Below are positions 50,754-60,306 of a stretch of DNA of 64,000 bases, one piece after another. Source of the DNA: Sphingomonas psychrolutea (GTDB lineage: Bacteria > Pseudomonadota > Alphaproteobacteria > Sphingomonadales > Sphingomonadaceae); assembly GCF_014636175.1 (NCBI RefSeq), contig NZ_BMDW01000004.1, forward strand, positions 1-64,000, read 5' to 3'. Position numbers and translations under genes: made by a program. The notes below the pieces were generated by a model. That model searched no databases. It was given only the letters and a program-made list of their open reading frames with translations, and was not told where the DNA came from. The first letter of the stretch is position 1, and each line of letters begins with the position of its first letter.

Positions 50754-50849
50754 TCCGTTGCTTCCCGCCCGATTACGCGCAGACGATCTCGTGTCTCGCA
50801 GGGGCACACGATACCACACTCCGGGCAGGCCAGCGACGAACAATATCGG

Positions 50850-51761
50850 TCACGTAACGATCCCTGCGTTATCGAGCGGCGCCGGTACCACCGGGAACTT
50901 CCGCGCGCAGAACGCGCAATCGACGAAAATCGTCCCGCTCTCATCCGCCATTGCCTGCTGTTCTTCGGGCGGGAATTTGGCGAGCACTTGCGCGATATAG
51001 TCGGGCGAACAACGACATCCGCGGACCAGACCGGTTTCACCGTGGAGGCGAACTTCCTCTTCTTCGTTGAACAGCCGCCAGACGAGCGTTTCGAGCGGGA
51101 TCGCGGGATCGGCGAGCTCCTCCGCCTTCATCGTCTGGCCGAGGATCGCGACATGCTCCCATTCGGGATGATCGAGCCTTGTGTGCAGCCGCTCGCGCCC
51201 ATCCTCGCCCTCGGGCAAATGCTGCAGCAACAGCCCGCCTGCGACGCGGCCGCCAACGCCGACGCGCACCAGTGTCGGGATTTGTTCGGACTGGAGGAAA
51301 TAATGCTCGGCCGCAGCACTCAGCGAATCGCCGTCGAGCGGGACAATGCCCTGATAGCGCTCGCCGGTCGTCGCCTGATCGAAGGTGATCGCCAAATAGC
51401 CCGCGCCGAACAAAGCGAACAGGCTGGGGTTTTCGGGGCCAGCGGCGAGGCGATCGGCATCATATTGGACGTAGCCGCGCAGCTCGCCGCCCTTGTAATC
51501 ACACACCAGCAGCGTGACGATGCCGGTCTGCGTCTGCGCCTGCAGCGTCAGTTGCCCGCCCGCATCCTTCAGCGTCGATCCGATCAGCGCCGCAAGCGTC
51601 AGCGCCTCGGCGAGCAGCGCCTCGATCGGCGCGGGATAGGCGTGGGCGGCGAGGATCGTGTCGAGCACGGGGCCAAGTCGCACGATCCGCCCGCGCGCGT
51701 GGCGATCGGGAATGGTGAAGCCGAGCGCGCGGTCGGTGTCGGAGGTGGAAGTTTCTGTCAT
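50850..51761 (-). CDS. hslO: Redox-regulated chaperone Hsp33
   Basis: A 303-residue cytoplasmic holdase activated by oxidation. The N-terminal core is seen in FTIPDRHARGRIVRLGPVL and LLVCDYKGGELRGYVQYD. The C-terminal zinc switch has CRCSPDY and DCAFCARKF, i.e. the CxC...CxxC pattern with intact cysteines. ATG 51761 was preferred to the GTG one codon earlier. It follows argF on the same strand with a short palindrome between them. Confidence 0.95.
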   Translation of the reverse strand: MTETSTSDTDRALGFTIPDRHARGRIVRLGPVLDTILAAHAYPAPIEALLAEALTLAALIGSTLKDAGGQLTLQAQTQTGIVTLLVCDYKGGELRGYVQYDADRLAAGPENPSLFALFGAGYLAITFDQATTGERYQGIVPLDGDSLSAAAEHYFLQSEQIPTLVRVGVGGRVAGGLLLQHLPEGEDGRERLHTRLDHPEWEHVAILGQTMKAEELADPAIPLETLVWRLFNEEEEVRLHGETGLVRGCRCSPDYIAQVLAKFPPEEQQAMADESGTIFVDCAFCARKFPVVPAPLDNAGIVT

Positions 51762-51770
51762 CACACTCTT

Positions 51771-51854
51771 TCGTCACCCCAGCGAAAGCTGGGGTCTCGT
51801 GGGGCTCGGGAGCGCCCTACGTCCAGGAGATCCCAGCTTTCGCTGGGATGACGA
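51771..51854. repeat. Short REP doublet with GAAA loops between argF and hslO
   Basis: Left hairpin CCCCAGC-GAAA-GCTGGGG and right hairpin CCCAGC-TTTC-GCTGGG, with outer TCGTCA and TGACGA, around a unique centre of about 35 bp. It has the same architecture as the element at 40229-40298 but different stem bases. It fills most of the 117-bp argF-hslO gap; no gene is seen. Confidence 0.88.
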
Positions 51855-51878
51855 ATATGGTGGAGCCTCAGGCGGGGT

Positions 51879-52796
<918 letters not shown>

Positions 52797-52799
52797 CTT

Positions 52800-52946
52800 A
52801 AATCCTCCCCGGCACGGGGAGGGGGACCATTTTGCCCCTTCGGCAAAATGGTGGAGGGGGAGCGCCACGAGCGGAACGCGCGGGGAGAGCCCCCTCCCCC
52901 GTTCGCTGAATGCTCACGGTCCCCCTCCCCGTTCCGGGGAGGATTA
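52800..52946. repeat. REP-doublet palindrome between argD and argF
   Basis: The outer arms AATCCTCCCCGGCACGGGGA and TCCCCGTTCCGGGGAGGATT are each hairpins; inner segments GGGGGACC and GGTCCCCC pair. The left half also holds a separate perfect hairpin, CATTTTGCC-CCTTC-GGCAAAATG. The element fills all but about 10 bp of the argD-argF gap, and its arm supplies the GGAGG upstream of argF. Confidence 0.88.
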
Positions 52947-52955
52947 CAGGGGAGG

Positions 52956-54155
52956 TCACGCCGCCACCGCCGCAGGCGCAAAGCTCCGCGCGCCGTCGCT
53001 GATCTTCTGCACGAACTCCGCAATATGCGCTTCCTCGATCACCAGCGGCGGCAGAACGCGCACGACATTTTCGCCCGCCGCGACCGTCAGCAACCCGTGA
53101 TGATCGCGCAAATGCGCCACGAAATCGCGCGCGACGGCGGTGTCCTTCAGCTTGATGCCGAACATCAGGCCCTTGCCGCGAACGCCTTCGAACAGATGAT
53201 CGAAATTGGGCATCATCTGCTCGACCGAAGTGCGCAGACGCTCGCCCATTGCGGTGACGTGGTCGAGGAAGCCATCTTCCAGCATCACGTCGAGGATCGC
53301 CTCTCCCGCCGCCATCGCCAGCGGGTTGCCGCCGTACGTCGATCCGTGCGTGCCGAACACCATCCCCTTGGCCGCTTCCTCGGTCGCGAGACAGGCGCCG
53401 AGCGGGAAGCCGCCGCCAATGCCCTTGGCCGAGGACAGGATGTCCGGCGTGATGCCGTAATGTTCATACGCCCACATCTTGCCGGTGCGCCCGTAACCGC
53501 ACTGCACTTCGTCGAGCACGAGCAGCAGGCCATGGTCGTCGCAAGCCTTGCGCAGGCCCTGGATGAATTCGACCGTCCCCGCCGAAACACCGCCCTCGCC
53601 CTGGATCGTCTCGACCATGAAGCCCGCGGTGGTATCGTCGATCAGCGCCAGCGCCGCTTCAAGATCGTTGAACGGCGCATAGCGGAAGCCGGGCAGCAAC
53701 GGCTCGAACCCGTCGCGCATCTTGGGCTGGTTGGTCGCCGAGATCGCGCCCATCGTCCGGCCATGGAACGCGTTGTTGAAGGTGATCAGCGTCGTCCGCT
53801 GCGGATTACCATTGGCATAGTGATACCGCCGCGCGGTCTTGATCGCGCATTCGACCGCTTCGGCGCCCGAATTGGTGAAGAACACCGTGTCGGCAAAGCT
53901 GTTGTCGACGATCCGCTGCGCGAGTTTCTCGCCCTGCGGCGAGCCGTAGAGGTTCGACACGTGCATCAGCGTCGCCGCCTGCTTGGCGATCGCCTCGACC
54001 AATTTAGGGTGGCCATGGCCGAGCGCATTGACCGCGATGCCGGCGGCGAAATCGAGGTATTTCTCGCCTTGCTCGCCGTAAAGATAACAGCCCTCGCCAC
54101 GCACCGGGCGCACGCCGCAACGCGGGTACACGGGCATCAAGGCTGGGGTGGTCAC
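52956..54155 (-). CDS. argD: Acetylornithine/succinyldiaminopimelate aminotransferase
   Basis: A 399-residue PLP class III aminotransferase for arginine (and possibly lysine) synthesis. Seen: YLDFAAGIAVNALGHGHPKL, FFTNSGAEAVECAIKTARRY, the cofactor aspartate in LLVLDEVQCGYGRTGKMWAY, and the PLP lysine in LSSAKGIGGGFPLGACLA. GTG 54155 is the likely start, with AGGAG seven bases upstream. argD, argF and hslO run in the same direction. A hairpin plus T-run lies between it and the RND pump genes. Confidence 0.95.
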   Translation of the reverse strand: MTTPALMPVYPRCGVRPVRGEGCYLYGEQGEKYLDFAAGIAVNALGHGHPKLVEAIAKQAATLMHVSNLYGSPQGEKLAQRIVDNSFADTVFFTNSGAEAVECAIKTARRYHYANGNPQRTTLITFNNAFHGRTMGAISATNQPKMRDGFEPLLPGFRYAPFNDLEAALALIDDTTAGFMVETIQGEGGVSAGTVEFIQGLRKACDDHGLLLVLDEVQCGYGRTGKMWAYEHYGITPDILSSAKGIGGGFPLGACLATEEAAKGMVFGTHGSTYGGNPLAMAAGEAILDVMLEDGFLDHVTAMGERLRTSVEQMMPNFDHLFEGVRGKGLMFGIKLKDTAVARDFVAHLRDHHGLLTVAAGENVVRVLPPLVIEEAHIAEFVQKISDGARSFAPAAVAA

Positions 54156-54174
54156 GGCTCGTCTCCTGAAACGC

Positions 54175-54199
54175 AAAAGGGCGACCGCTGCGGTCGCCC
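54175..54199 (-). terminator. Rho-independent terminator or attenuator before argD
   Basis: On the minus strand, GGGCGACCG-CAG-CGGTCGCCC is followed by TTTT. It would end transcription from the RND pump genes before argD; because it lies just 20 bp before the argD start it could equally act as an attenuator. On the plus strand the same stem precedes a looser TTTTT at about 54208. Confidence 0.7.
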
Positions 54200-54245
54200 G
54201 AATGTGTTTTTACGACCCCGCCGCGCGCAGCGCAACACCCCCTTT

Positions 54246-54319
54246 CTTCTCCGCGTCTCCGCGTCTCAACGTGAACAAAAAAAAGGCTGATTCACGCGGA
54301 GACGCGGAGACGCGGAGGA
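54246..54319. repeat. GCGGAGAC-type palindrome upstream of argD
   Basis: Arms TTCTCCGCGTCTCCGCGTCT and CGCGGAGACGCGGAGACGCG flank an A-rich centre. The arm units are the same CCGCGTCT repeats as in the element at 29490-29600 between glyQ and glyS, about 25 kb away. It lies in the gap between the RND pump stop and argD. Confidence 0.88.
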
Positions 54320-54327
54320 AGAAGAAG

Positions 54328-57300
54328 TTAAGAGATTGGCTGCGCCGCCAGGCGCTTGGCTTCGTCGCTGCGCACCGCGAGCAGATACATGACTGGTGTG
54401 ACGATCCGGCTAAGGAAGGTCGAGCTGATCAGCCCGCCGATGATGACCCACGCCAGCGGCGCATAGAGCGACGACCCACCCAGCGCGAGCGGGAGCAAGC
54501 CGCCGATCGCGGTGACCGAGGTCAGCAGCACCGGCAGGAAGCGGATTTCGCCGGCTTTCTCGATCGCTTCACGCAGCGCCATCCCGCGTGCGCGCAGTTG
54601 CGTGGTAAAATCGACCAGCAGGATCGAATTCTTGATCTCGATCCCGATCAGCGCAACGAAGCCGATGATCGCGAGAAAGGACAGCGAATTGCCGGTCAGC
54701 AGCATCGCCACCAGCCCGCCGACCGTGCCGAGCGGAATGACGCCTGCCACCACCATCGTCTCGCGGAAGCGCCCGAATTCGAGCACGAGCACGCCGAAGA
54801 TGCCGAAGGTCGCGAGCAGGATGATCGGCCCCAGGCCGGAGAAATTGCGCCGCGCCGCCTCGGCCTCGCCGCCGATGCCGAAGCTGTAGCCCGGCGGCAA
54901 GTCGATCTTCGCCAGCCGTGCGGTCACCGCGCTGTTGAGGTTGGAGGTCAGCACCCCCGGCTGGTTGTACGCGGTAATCGTCACCGTGCGCTGCAATTTG
55001 TAGCGCGTGATCAGCGGCGGCACGCTCTTCAGTTTGGGGCTGGCGATTTCGAGCAGCGGGATGCTGCCCCCCGCGAGCGTTGGGACGTAGATGCTCGACA
55101 AGGCCGAAACCGGTTGGTTCGCCGCCATCGGGAGCCGCACGGTGATCGGCCAGGTATCGCCCTCATTGTCGCGCAACCGGCTCGCTTGCTCGCCGCTGAT
55201 CGCGAGCCGCACCGCACGCCGCGCCTCGCCAGGGGCCACGCCGAGCAAGCTCGCCTTGGCGGCATCAAGCCCCAGATCCATATCGACGCGGTCGAACGCG
55301 AAAGGATTGTCGATGTCGCGCAGGCCCGGCACCTCGCCCAGCGCCACACCGACACGATCGGACAGCGTCTTGAGCACCGCGAGATCTGGGCCGCTGATCC
55401 GCACCGCGACCGGCGCTTCGACCGGCGGGCCATTCTCGAAATTGACCAAGGTCACGCGCGCATCGGGATAGCCGGAAAGCGCGGTACGCAGACGTTTGAG
55501 CAGCTTGGGGCTTTCGCTGACGTCCCAATCGTTCATCGTCACGAAGATGTCGCCGTAACGCGCGCGCTCCTCACGGGGGAAGATGTTGTAGAAGATCTGC
55601 GGATTGCCGCGCCCGGCATTTTCCATGATGTTGACCACCGCAGGCTCGCGCCGGAGGATCGCGGCGACTTGCTTCACCGCGCGGTCGGTCGCGGCGATCG
55701 TGCCGCCCTCGGGCGATTCGACGCGAACGATGAAGTATGGCGTCTCGGCCGCCGGGAACAGGCTGAAGCCCAGCACCGGCACGAGCGCGAACGCGCCGAC
55801 GCACAGCGCCATCGCCGCCCAGAACCACGTCCGCGGCCGATCGAGCGCGCGGTGCAGGATCGGGGCATAGACGCGGTGGATGCCCGCCATGATGCCGCGC
55901 AGCAGCGCATTGCCCTCGCCCGTGTGCGGGCGCAGCAGCTTGCTCGCGACGAACGGGATGATCGTCAGCGATACGACCAGCGAGCTCGCCACCGTAACCA
56001 GCACCGCCATCGGCAGGCCGCGCACGAAATCCCCCGCGCCTTCGGGCAGAAAGGTCAGCGGCAGGAAGGCGAAGAGCAAAACGCCGGTCGCCCCCATCAC
56101 CGCCGCGGTGATTTCATTGGTGCCCTTGATCGCGGCATCGCTCGGCGTGTCGCCGTCGCGGATGTGACGTTCGATATTCTCGGTCACGACGATCGAATCG
56201 TCGACCAGCAGACCAAGCGACAGGATGAATCCCGAAATGCTGATCTGATTGAGCGAATAGCCGAGCAAGGCGAGCAGCAGCACGCCCATCGCGAGGCTGA
56301 GCGGAATCGAAATTGCCACGATCAGCGACGGGCGGAAGCCGAGCGGCAGGATCGTGACCAGCACCAGCGCCAGCGAAATCGCGAAATCGCGCGCGAGCTG
56401 CGCCAGTTTGCGCTGGATATCGTTGCTCTGGTCGAACCCGACCTCCAGCTTCACATCGGGCGGCAACCCCGCGCGGACCTTATCGATCGCCGCGACCAGA
56501 TTGTTGCGCAGCGTTCCGGCATCGGCCTCGTCCTTCTGCCGCACCGTGATGAACAAAGCGCGGTGGCCATTGAAGCGCGCGATATGCGTCTGCTCGGCCT
56601 CGCTCCATTCCACGCTCGCGATATCGCCGACGCGCACCAGCCGCCCGTCGCTAGCGCGTACCGGCACCGCGCGGATCGCATCGACATCGCGATACGCCCC
56701 GCCCGCGTCGAGATTGTAACGCCGCCCCGCCGCATTGAGCGTTCCGGCGGGCAGATCGACCCCGCCCTGCTGGATCGCAGTGGCGACGGCCGAGGCGGGA
56801 ATGCGCGCCTCGGCCAACCGTCCCGAATCGATCGCGACGCGCACCTCGGGGCTGGCAGCCCCGTCGATGCTGGTCGAACGCACGCCCGGAACGACATTCA
56901 GCCGGTCGCGAATATCGTCGGCGAACTTCGCCATCCGCCGCCAGCTCGCCGTGTCGCTGACCAAAGCGAGCTGCAACACCCCCGCCTCGGTCGTGCGCGG
57001 CCGACGGAAAGCGATCCGCTGAATACCCTGCGGCAGCCGGTCGCGCACCGACCCGACTTCGCGCACCACGCGGTCGAGCGATTGTTCGGCATCGGTGCCA
57101 TGTTCGAAATTGACCGAGATGACCGCGGTGCCATCGGTGCTGGTCGAACGGATCTCGTCAATATTATCGAGCCCCTGCAGCACGTCCTCAAGCGGCTTGG
57201 CGACCGTTTCCTCCATATCGGCGGCGTCGGCACCGGGCAGGATCACCGTCACCACGACGGTCGGGATCGGGAAATGCGGATCGACCGAGCGCGGGATCGT

Positions 57301-57390
57301 CAGGAAGGCCGACACGCCCAGCAGCGCGAGCAACAGGAAGGCGACGAGCGTCACTTGCCAGCGCCGCACCGCAAAGGCGGTCAGATTCAT
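54328..57390 (-). CDS. Efflux RND transporter permease subunit
   Basis: A 1020-residue inner-membrane proton antiporter of the AcrB/multidrug RND superfamily. It has twelve membrane helices in two halves, N-terminal helix AFAVRRWQVTLVAFLLLALL, and two large periplasmic domains. The fourth-helix region reads GLLVDDSIVVTENIERHIRD, which holds the proton-relay aspartates, and LMTGNSLSFLAIIGFVALIG is in the second half. The substrate range cannot be read. Its ATG overlaps the adaptor gene stop (ATGA). No outer-membrane factor gene is in the window. Confidence 0.94.
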   Translation of the reverse strand: MNLTAFAVRRWQVTLVAFLLLALLGVSAFLTIPRSVDPHFPIPTVVVTVILPGADAADMEETVAKPLEDVLQGLDNIDEIRSTSTDGTAVISVNFEHGTDAEQSLDRVVREVGSVRDRLPQGIQRIAFRRPRTTEAGVLQLALVSDTASWRRMAKFADDIRDRLNVVPGVRSTSIDGAASPEVRVAIDSGRLAEARIPASAVATAIQQGGVDLPAGTLNAAGRRYNLDAGGAYRDVDAIRAVPVRASDGRLVRVGDIASVEWSEAEQTHIARFNGHRALFITVRQKDEADAGTLRNNLVAAIDKVRAGLPPDVKLEVGFDQSNDIQRKLAQLARDFAISLALVLVTILPLGFRPSLIVAISIPLSLAMGVLLLALLGYSLNQISISGFILSLGLLVDDSIVVTENIERHIRDGDTPSDAAIKGTNEITAAVMGATGVLLFAFLPLTFLPEGAGDFVRGLPMAVLVTVASSLVVSLTIIPFVASKLLRPHTGEGNALLRGIMAGIHRVYAPILHRALDRPRTWFWAAMALCVGAFALVPVLGFSLFPAAETPYFIVRVESPEGGTIAATDRAVKQVAAILRREPAVVNIMENAGRGNPQIFYNIFPREERARYGDIFVTMNDWDVSESPKLLKRLRTALSGYPDARVTLVNFENGPPVEAPVAVRISGPDLAVLKTLSDRVGVALGEVPGLRDIDNPFAFDRVDMDLGLDAAKASLLGVAPGEARRAVRLAISGEQASRLRDNEGDTWPITVRLPMAANQPVSALSSIYVPTLAGGSIPLLEIASPKLKSVPPLITRYKLQRTVTITAYNQPGVLTSNLNSAVTARLAKIDLPPGYSFGIGGEAEAARRNFSGLGPIILLATFGIFGVLVLEFGRFRETMVVAGVIPLGTVGGLVAMLLTGNSLSFLAIIGFVALIGIEIKNSILLVDFTTQLRARGMALREAIEKAGEIRFLPVLLTSVTAIGGLLPLALGGSSLYAPLAWVIIGGLISSTFLSRIVTPVMYLLAVRSDEAKRLAAQPIS

Positions 57391-58427
57391 TGCGCGGAGC
57401 CGAGTGGCGCGATCTTCATGCCGTCGGTCAGCCGATCGACCCGCGACAGCGCGACCCACTCGCCGGGTTTGATACCGCTCATCACGCGGATACCCTCGTC
57501 ATTCGCCTCACCGATGCGGATCTTGCGCAGATGGACGCGCGACGTCGCGAGGTCGACGACATAGACCAACGCCTCGCCCGCGCGCGGGCCGAACACCGCG
57601 CTCGGCGGGACGGCGAGCGTGGTCGCGCCGACGCCGCTGGCGGTAATCGTCGCATTGCCGATCTGGCCCGAGCGCAGACGTTTGTCGTCGGGCAGCGCGA
57701 TTTCGACTGCGAAGGTGCCCGTCGCCTTGTCGGCGCGGCCGGCCATCTCGATCACGCGGCCGACGATCACGTCATCGTTGAGCGCTGCCAGCGTGATGCG
57801 CGCAGGCGCGCCGAGCGTCAGGCGCGCGGAATCGCGGTCGGACAAGGGCAAGCGCAGGATATAGCCGCTCGCTTCCTCGCCGATGACCAGCACCGGCGTC
57901 CCCGCCGCAACGACTTGCCCCGGCTCGGCGAGTCGCGCGAGCACCGTACCCGGGCCGGGTGCGGCGATCGTGGCATTGGCACGCTGAAACCCCGCCGCGC
58001 GCACTTGCGCCTCGGCCGCGAGCAACGCCGCGCGCGCGCTCTCGAGGCGTGGGCGGGTGATCCAACCTTGCTTCATCAACCCGTCGCTGCGCGCATATTC
58101 CGCGCGGGCGCGCTCACGCTCGGCGGTTGCGCGGGTCAGGTCGGAGGCGACCGTGGTGGTGTCGAGCGCGGCGAGGATTTGCCCGCGCCGCACCGTATCG
58201 CCTTCATTGACACCGAGCCGCTCGATCCGCCCCGCGCTGGTAAAGCCGAGCGAGGTTTCGCGGCGGAGTGCCACAGTGCCGACGCCGCTGACCGTCGCCA
58301 CACCGGCGGCGCCGCCGACTTGTGCAATGCGGACTTGCGGTGCGCTCGGCGCCGGGCCCTGCTCGGGTGCCGCCTTGCCGCACGCCGCGAGCAGGATGCA
58401 AAGACTGACGACGATTCGACCCCGCAT
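57387..58427 (-). CDS. Efflux RND periplasmic adaptor (lipoprotein)
   Basis: A 346-residue membrane-fusion protein. The lipobox is LCILLAAC (Cys16). A lipoyl-like half (LGVNEGDTVRRGQILAALDT), a helical hairpin (about residues 95-140, SDLTRATAERERARAEYARS), and the second lipoyl half with beta-barrel (ANATIAAPGPGTVLARLAEP) follow in the usual order. It bridges the RND pump to an outer-membrane channel. Translationally coupled to the pump gene. Confidence 0.93.
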   Translation of the reverse strand: MRGRIVVSLCILLAACGKAAPEQGPAPSAPQVRIAQVGGAAGVATVSGVGTVALRRETSLGFTSAGRIERLGVNEGDTVRRGQILAALDTTTVASDLTRATAERERARAEYARSDGLMKQGWITRPRLESARAALLAAEAQVRAAGFQRANATIAAPGPGTVLARLAEPGQVVAAGTPVLVIGEEASGYILRLPLSDRDSARLTLGAPARITLAALNDDVIVGRVIEMAGRADKATGTFAVEIALPDDKRLRSGQIGNATITASGVGATTLAVPPSAVFGPRAGEALVYVVDLATSRVHLRKIRIGEANDEGIRVMSGIKPGEWVALSRVDRLTDGMKIAPLGSAQ

Positions 58428-58480
58428 TCCGCTCTCCCGTTACGGGAGCGATACGCGATTAGGTATCAAATGAAAACTGA

Positions 58481-59329
58481 TTAATTCTTGATCTTCCAGC
58501 CCGAGCGCAGCAGCGCGTAGCACAGCGTGGCGAGTGCCGCGTCGATCACCAGGATCACCACGCCGCCCAGCAGCACCGGCGAATCGGCGGTGCCGAGAAA
58601 GCCGTAACGAAAGCCCGAGATGATATAGAAAAACGGGTTGGCATGGCTGAACGCGCGGAACGCAGGCGCGAGCTTGTCGACCGAATAGAAGGTGCCCGAC
58701 AGCAAGGTCAGCGGGGCAATCACGAAATTCTGCACCGCGGCGGCATGATCGAACTTCTCCGCCCAGATCGAGGTAAGCACCCCGATCAGCGCGAGAAACG
58801 CCGATCCGAGCAAGCCGAACCACAGGATCGCAAAGGGATGCACCGGATACAGATGCACACCCGGCCAGAGCGCCATTGCGAGGCACACCGCGCCCCCGAC
58901 ACACACCGCGCGCGTCACCGCGCCACCGACCATCGCGACCAGCAATTCGGCAGTCGAGAGCGGCGGCATCAGATAATCGACGATCGTCCCCTGAATCTTG
59001 CCGACCAGCAGCGAGAAGCTCGCATTGGCAAACGCGTTCTGCAACATGCTCATCACGATCAGCCCGGGCGCGATGAAATCGGCAAAGGGAACGTTGATTC
59101 CGCCGACATGAACCGGTTGTTTTCCGCCGGTCGCGACGGTAAAGATCACCAGGAAAAGCAGCGTCGTGATCGCCGGCGCCCACACCGTTTGCAGCTGGAC
59201 CTTGAAGAACCGGCGCACCTCCTTGATATAGAGCGTTCGAAGACCGCCCCAATTGACGTTCCGGATGACCGGAACGCCGGGTGCGTTCATTAAGGCACGG
59301 ATTTCGCCGATTGGGGGCTGGCTGCTCAT
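58481..59329 (-). CDS. ABC-2 type transporter permease
   Basis: A 282-residue integral membrane protein with six hydrophobic segments, of the ABC-2 permease family. Blocks include TVWAPAITTLLFLVIFTVAT, FIAPGLIVMSMLQNAFANAS, and SHANPFFYIISGFRYGFLGT near the C-terminus, as in NodJ/DrrB-like exporters. ATG 59329 begins MSSQPPIGEIRA. No ATP-binding subunit is adjacent: upstream is gcrA on the other strand and downstream is the RND adaptor. The ATPase must lie elsewhere. Confidence 0.9.
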   Translation of the reverse strand: MSSQPPIGEIRALMNAPGVPVIRNVNWGGLRTLYIKEVRRFFKVQLQTVWAPAITTLLFLVIFTVATGGKQPVHVGGINVPFADFIAPGLIVMSMLQNAFANASFSLLVGKIQGTIVDYLMPPLSTAELLVAMVGGAVTRAVCVGGAVCLAMALWPGVHLYPVHPFAILWFGLLGSAFLALIGVLTSIWAEKFDHAAAVQNFVIAPLTLLSGTFYSVDKLAPAFRAFSHANPFFYIISGFRYGFLGTADSPVLLGGVVILVIDAALATLCYALLRSGWKIKN

Positions 59330-59403
59330 GGCATCGTCGCTAAAGACTGCCGCCGCCGCCTGCAACCGATAGAATCGGTCGGCACGATACGATTGGAATG
59401 ACG

Positions 59404-60126
59404 ATGAGCTGGACCGACGAACGCATCGATACGCTGCGCCGCATGTGGGAAGCGGGGCAGACCGCGAGCCAGATTGCCGAGGAACTGGGTGGCGTCAGCC
59501 GCAATGCCGTGATCGGCAAGGCGCATCGCCTTGGGCTGCAGTCGCGCCCGTCGCCGGTCAAACCGAACGAACCCGCCGCCGCCAAGGCAGCGGCAGCGCC
59601 GCCCGCGCCCAAGCCTGCCGCGCCTGTCGCCGCCGCACCGGTCGCCGCGCCCCCACGCCCGCCGGTCGAGCGCGTTATCCCGCCCGTCGTGGTCGCCGCT
59701 GCACCGCCAGCTGTGGAAATTGAAGACGACGTTGAGGATGACACCGAGGTCGAGGCCGACGCCCCCGTCGCACCCCCCCGCCCGGCCCCGCCGATCCTGC
59801 GCTCGGTTGGCCCCGGCGGTTTCTTGCGCCAGGCACCGGGCGAGCAACAGGCACCGATCACCCCGGCCCCGCCACGCCGGCTCGTCCCCGCCAAGCCATC
59901 CGCCGACATGGCGGGCAAGACGACGCTGCTCGATCTCAACGACAAGATTTGCAAATGGCCGATCGGTCATCCCGGCGAGCCCGATTTCCACTTTTGCGGC
60001 GAGAAGGTGAACCCAGGCTTCCCCTATTGCGTCGGGCATTGCGGCCATGCGTATCAGGCGCAGCTACCCCGCCGCGACCGTCGCCCGCCGCCGCCGCTCC
60101 CCTTTGGCGGCCCGCGCGCGCGCTGA
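59404..60126 (+). CDS. gcrA: GcrA cell cycle regulator
   Basis: A 240-residue transcription factor that binds sigma-70 RNA polymerase and CcrM-methylated promoters in studied alphaproteobacteria. The N-terminal HTH is MSWTDERIDTLRRMWEAGQT followed by IAEELGGVSRNAVIGKAHRL. A long Pro/Ala-rich linker (about 50-165) leads to the C-terminal block LDLNDKICKWPIGHPGEPDF and YCVGHCGHAYQ with metal-ligand-like Cys/His. ATG 59404 matches the family start; an ATG two codons earlier (59398) also exists. Confidence 0.95.
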   Translation: MSWTDERIDTLRRMWEAGQTASQIAEELGGVSRNAVIGKAHRLGLQSRPSPVKPNEPAAAKAAAAPPAPKPAAPVAAAPVAAPPRPPVERVIPPVVVAAAPPAVEIEDDVEDDTEVEADAPVAPPRPAPPILRSVGPGGFLRQAPGEQQAPITPAPPRRLVPAKPSADMAGKTTLLDLNDKICKWPIGHPGEPDFHFCGEKVNPGFPYCVGHCGHAYQAQLPRRDRRPPPPLPFGGPRAR

Positions 60127-60181
60127 TTTCGGCCACGCGACGGTCCGAGGAAAATCGTGCCAGCGCGCGGCGCATGCAAAT

Positions 60182-60272
60182 CCGTTCGTGCTGAGCTTGT
60201 CGAAGCACAGCGTGCAGCATGCGAGCGGCACGCGTTGGCCACCCGCCCTTCGACAAGCTCAGGGCGAACGGG
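60182..60272. repeat. Inverted repeat of the TTCGTGCTGAGC/GCTCAGGGCGAA type
   Basis: Left arm CCGTTCGTGCTGAGCTTGTC (then GAAGCAC) and right arm GCCCTTCGACAAGCTCAGGG (then CGAACGG) flank a unique centre. It is the same family as the element at 48710-48799 but with a left arm slightly diverged. It lies between gcrA and the cyclophilin gene, both on the plus strand. Confidence 0.88.
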
Positions 60273-60306
60273 TGACGGTAGTGCAACGCCACAAAGGCAC
60301 GTTGCC

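Noticed and set aside
54148..57564. 1138-codon plus-strand open frame opposite the RND pump
   Set aside because: It is rich in Arg, His, Gln and Asp with no family motifs, and it is the complement of a well-supported transporter gene.
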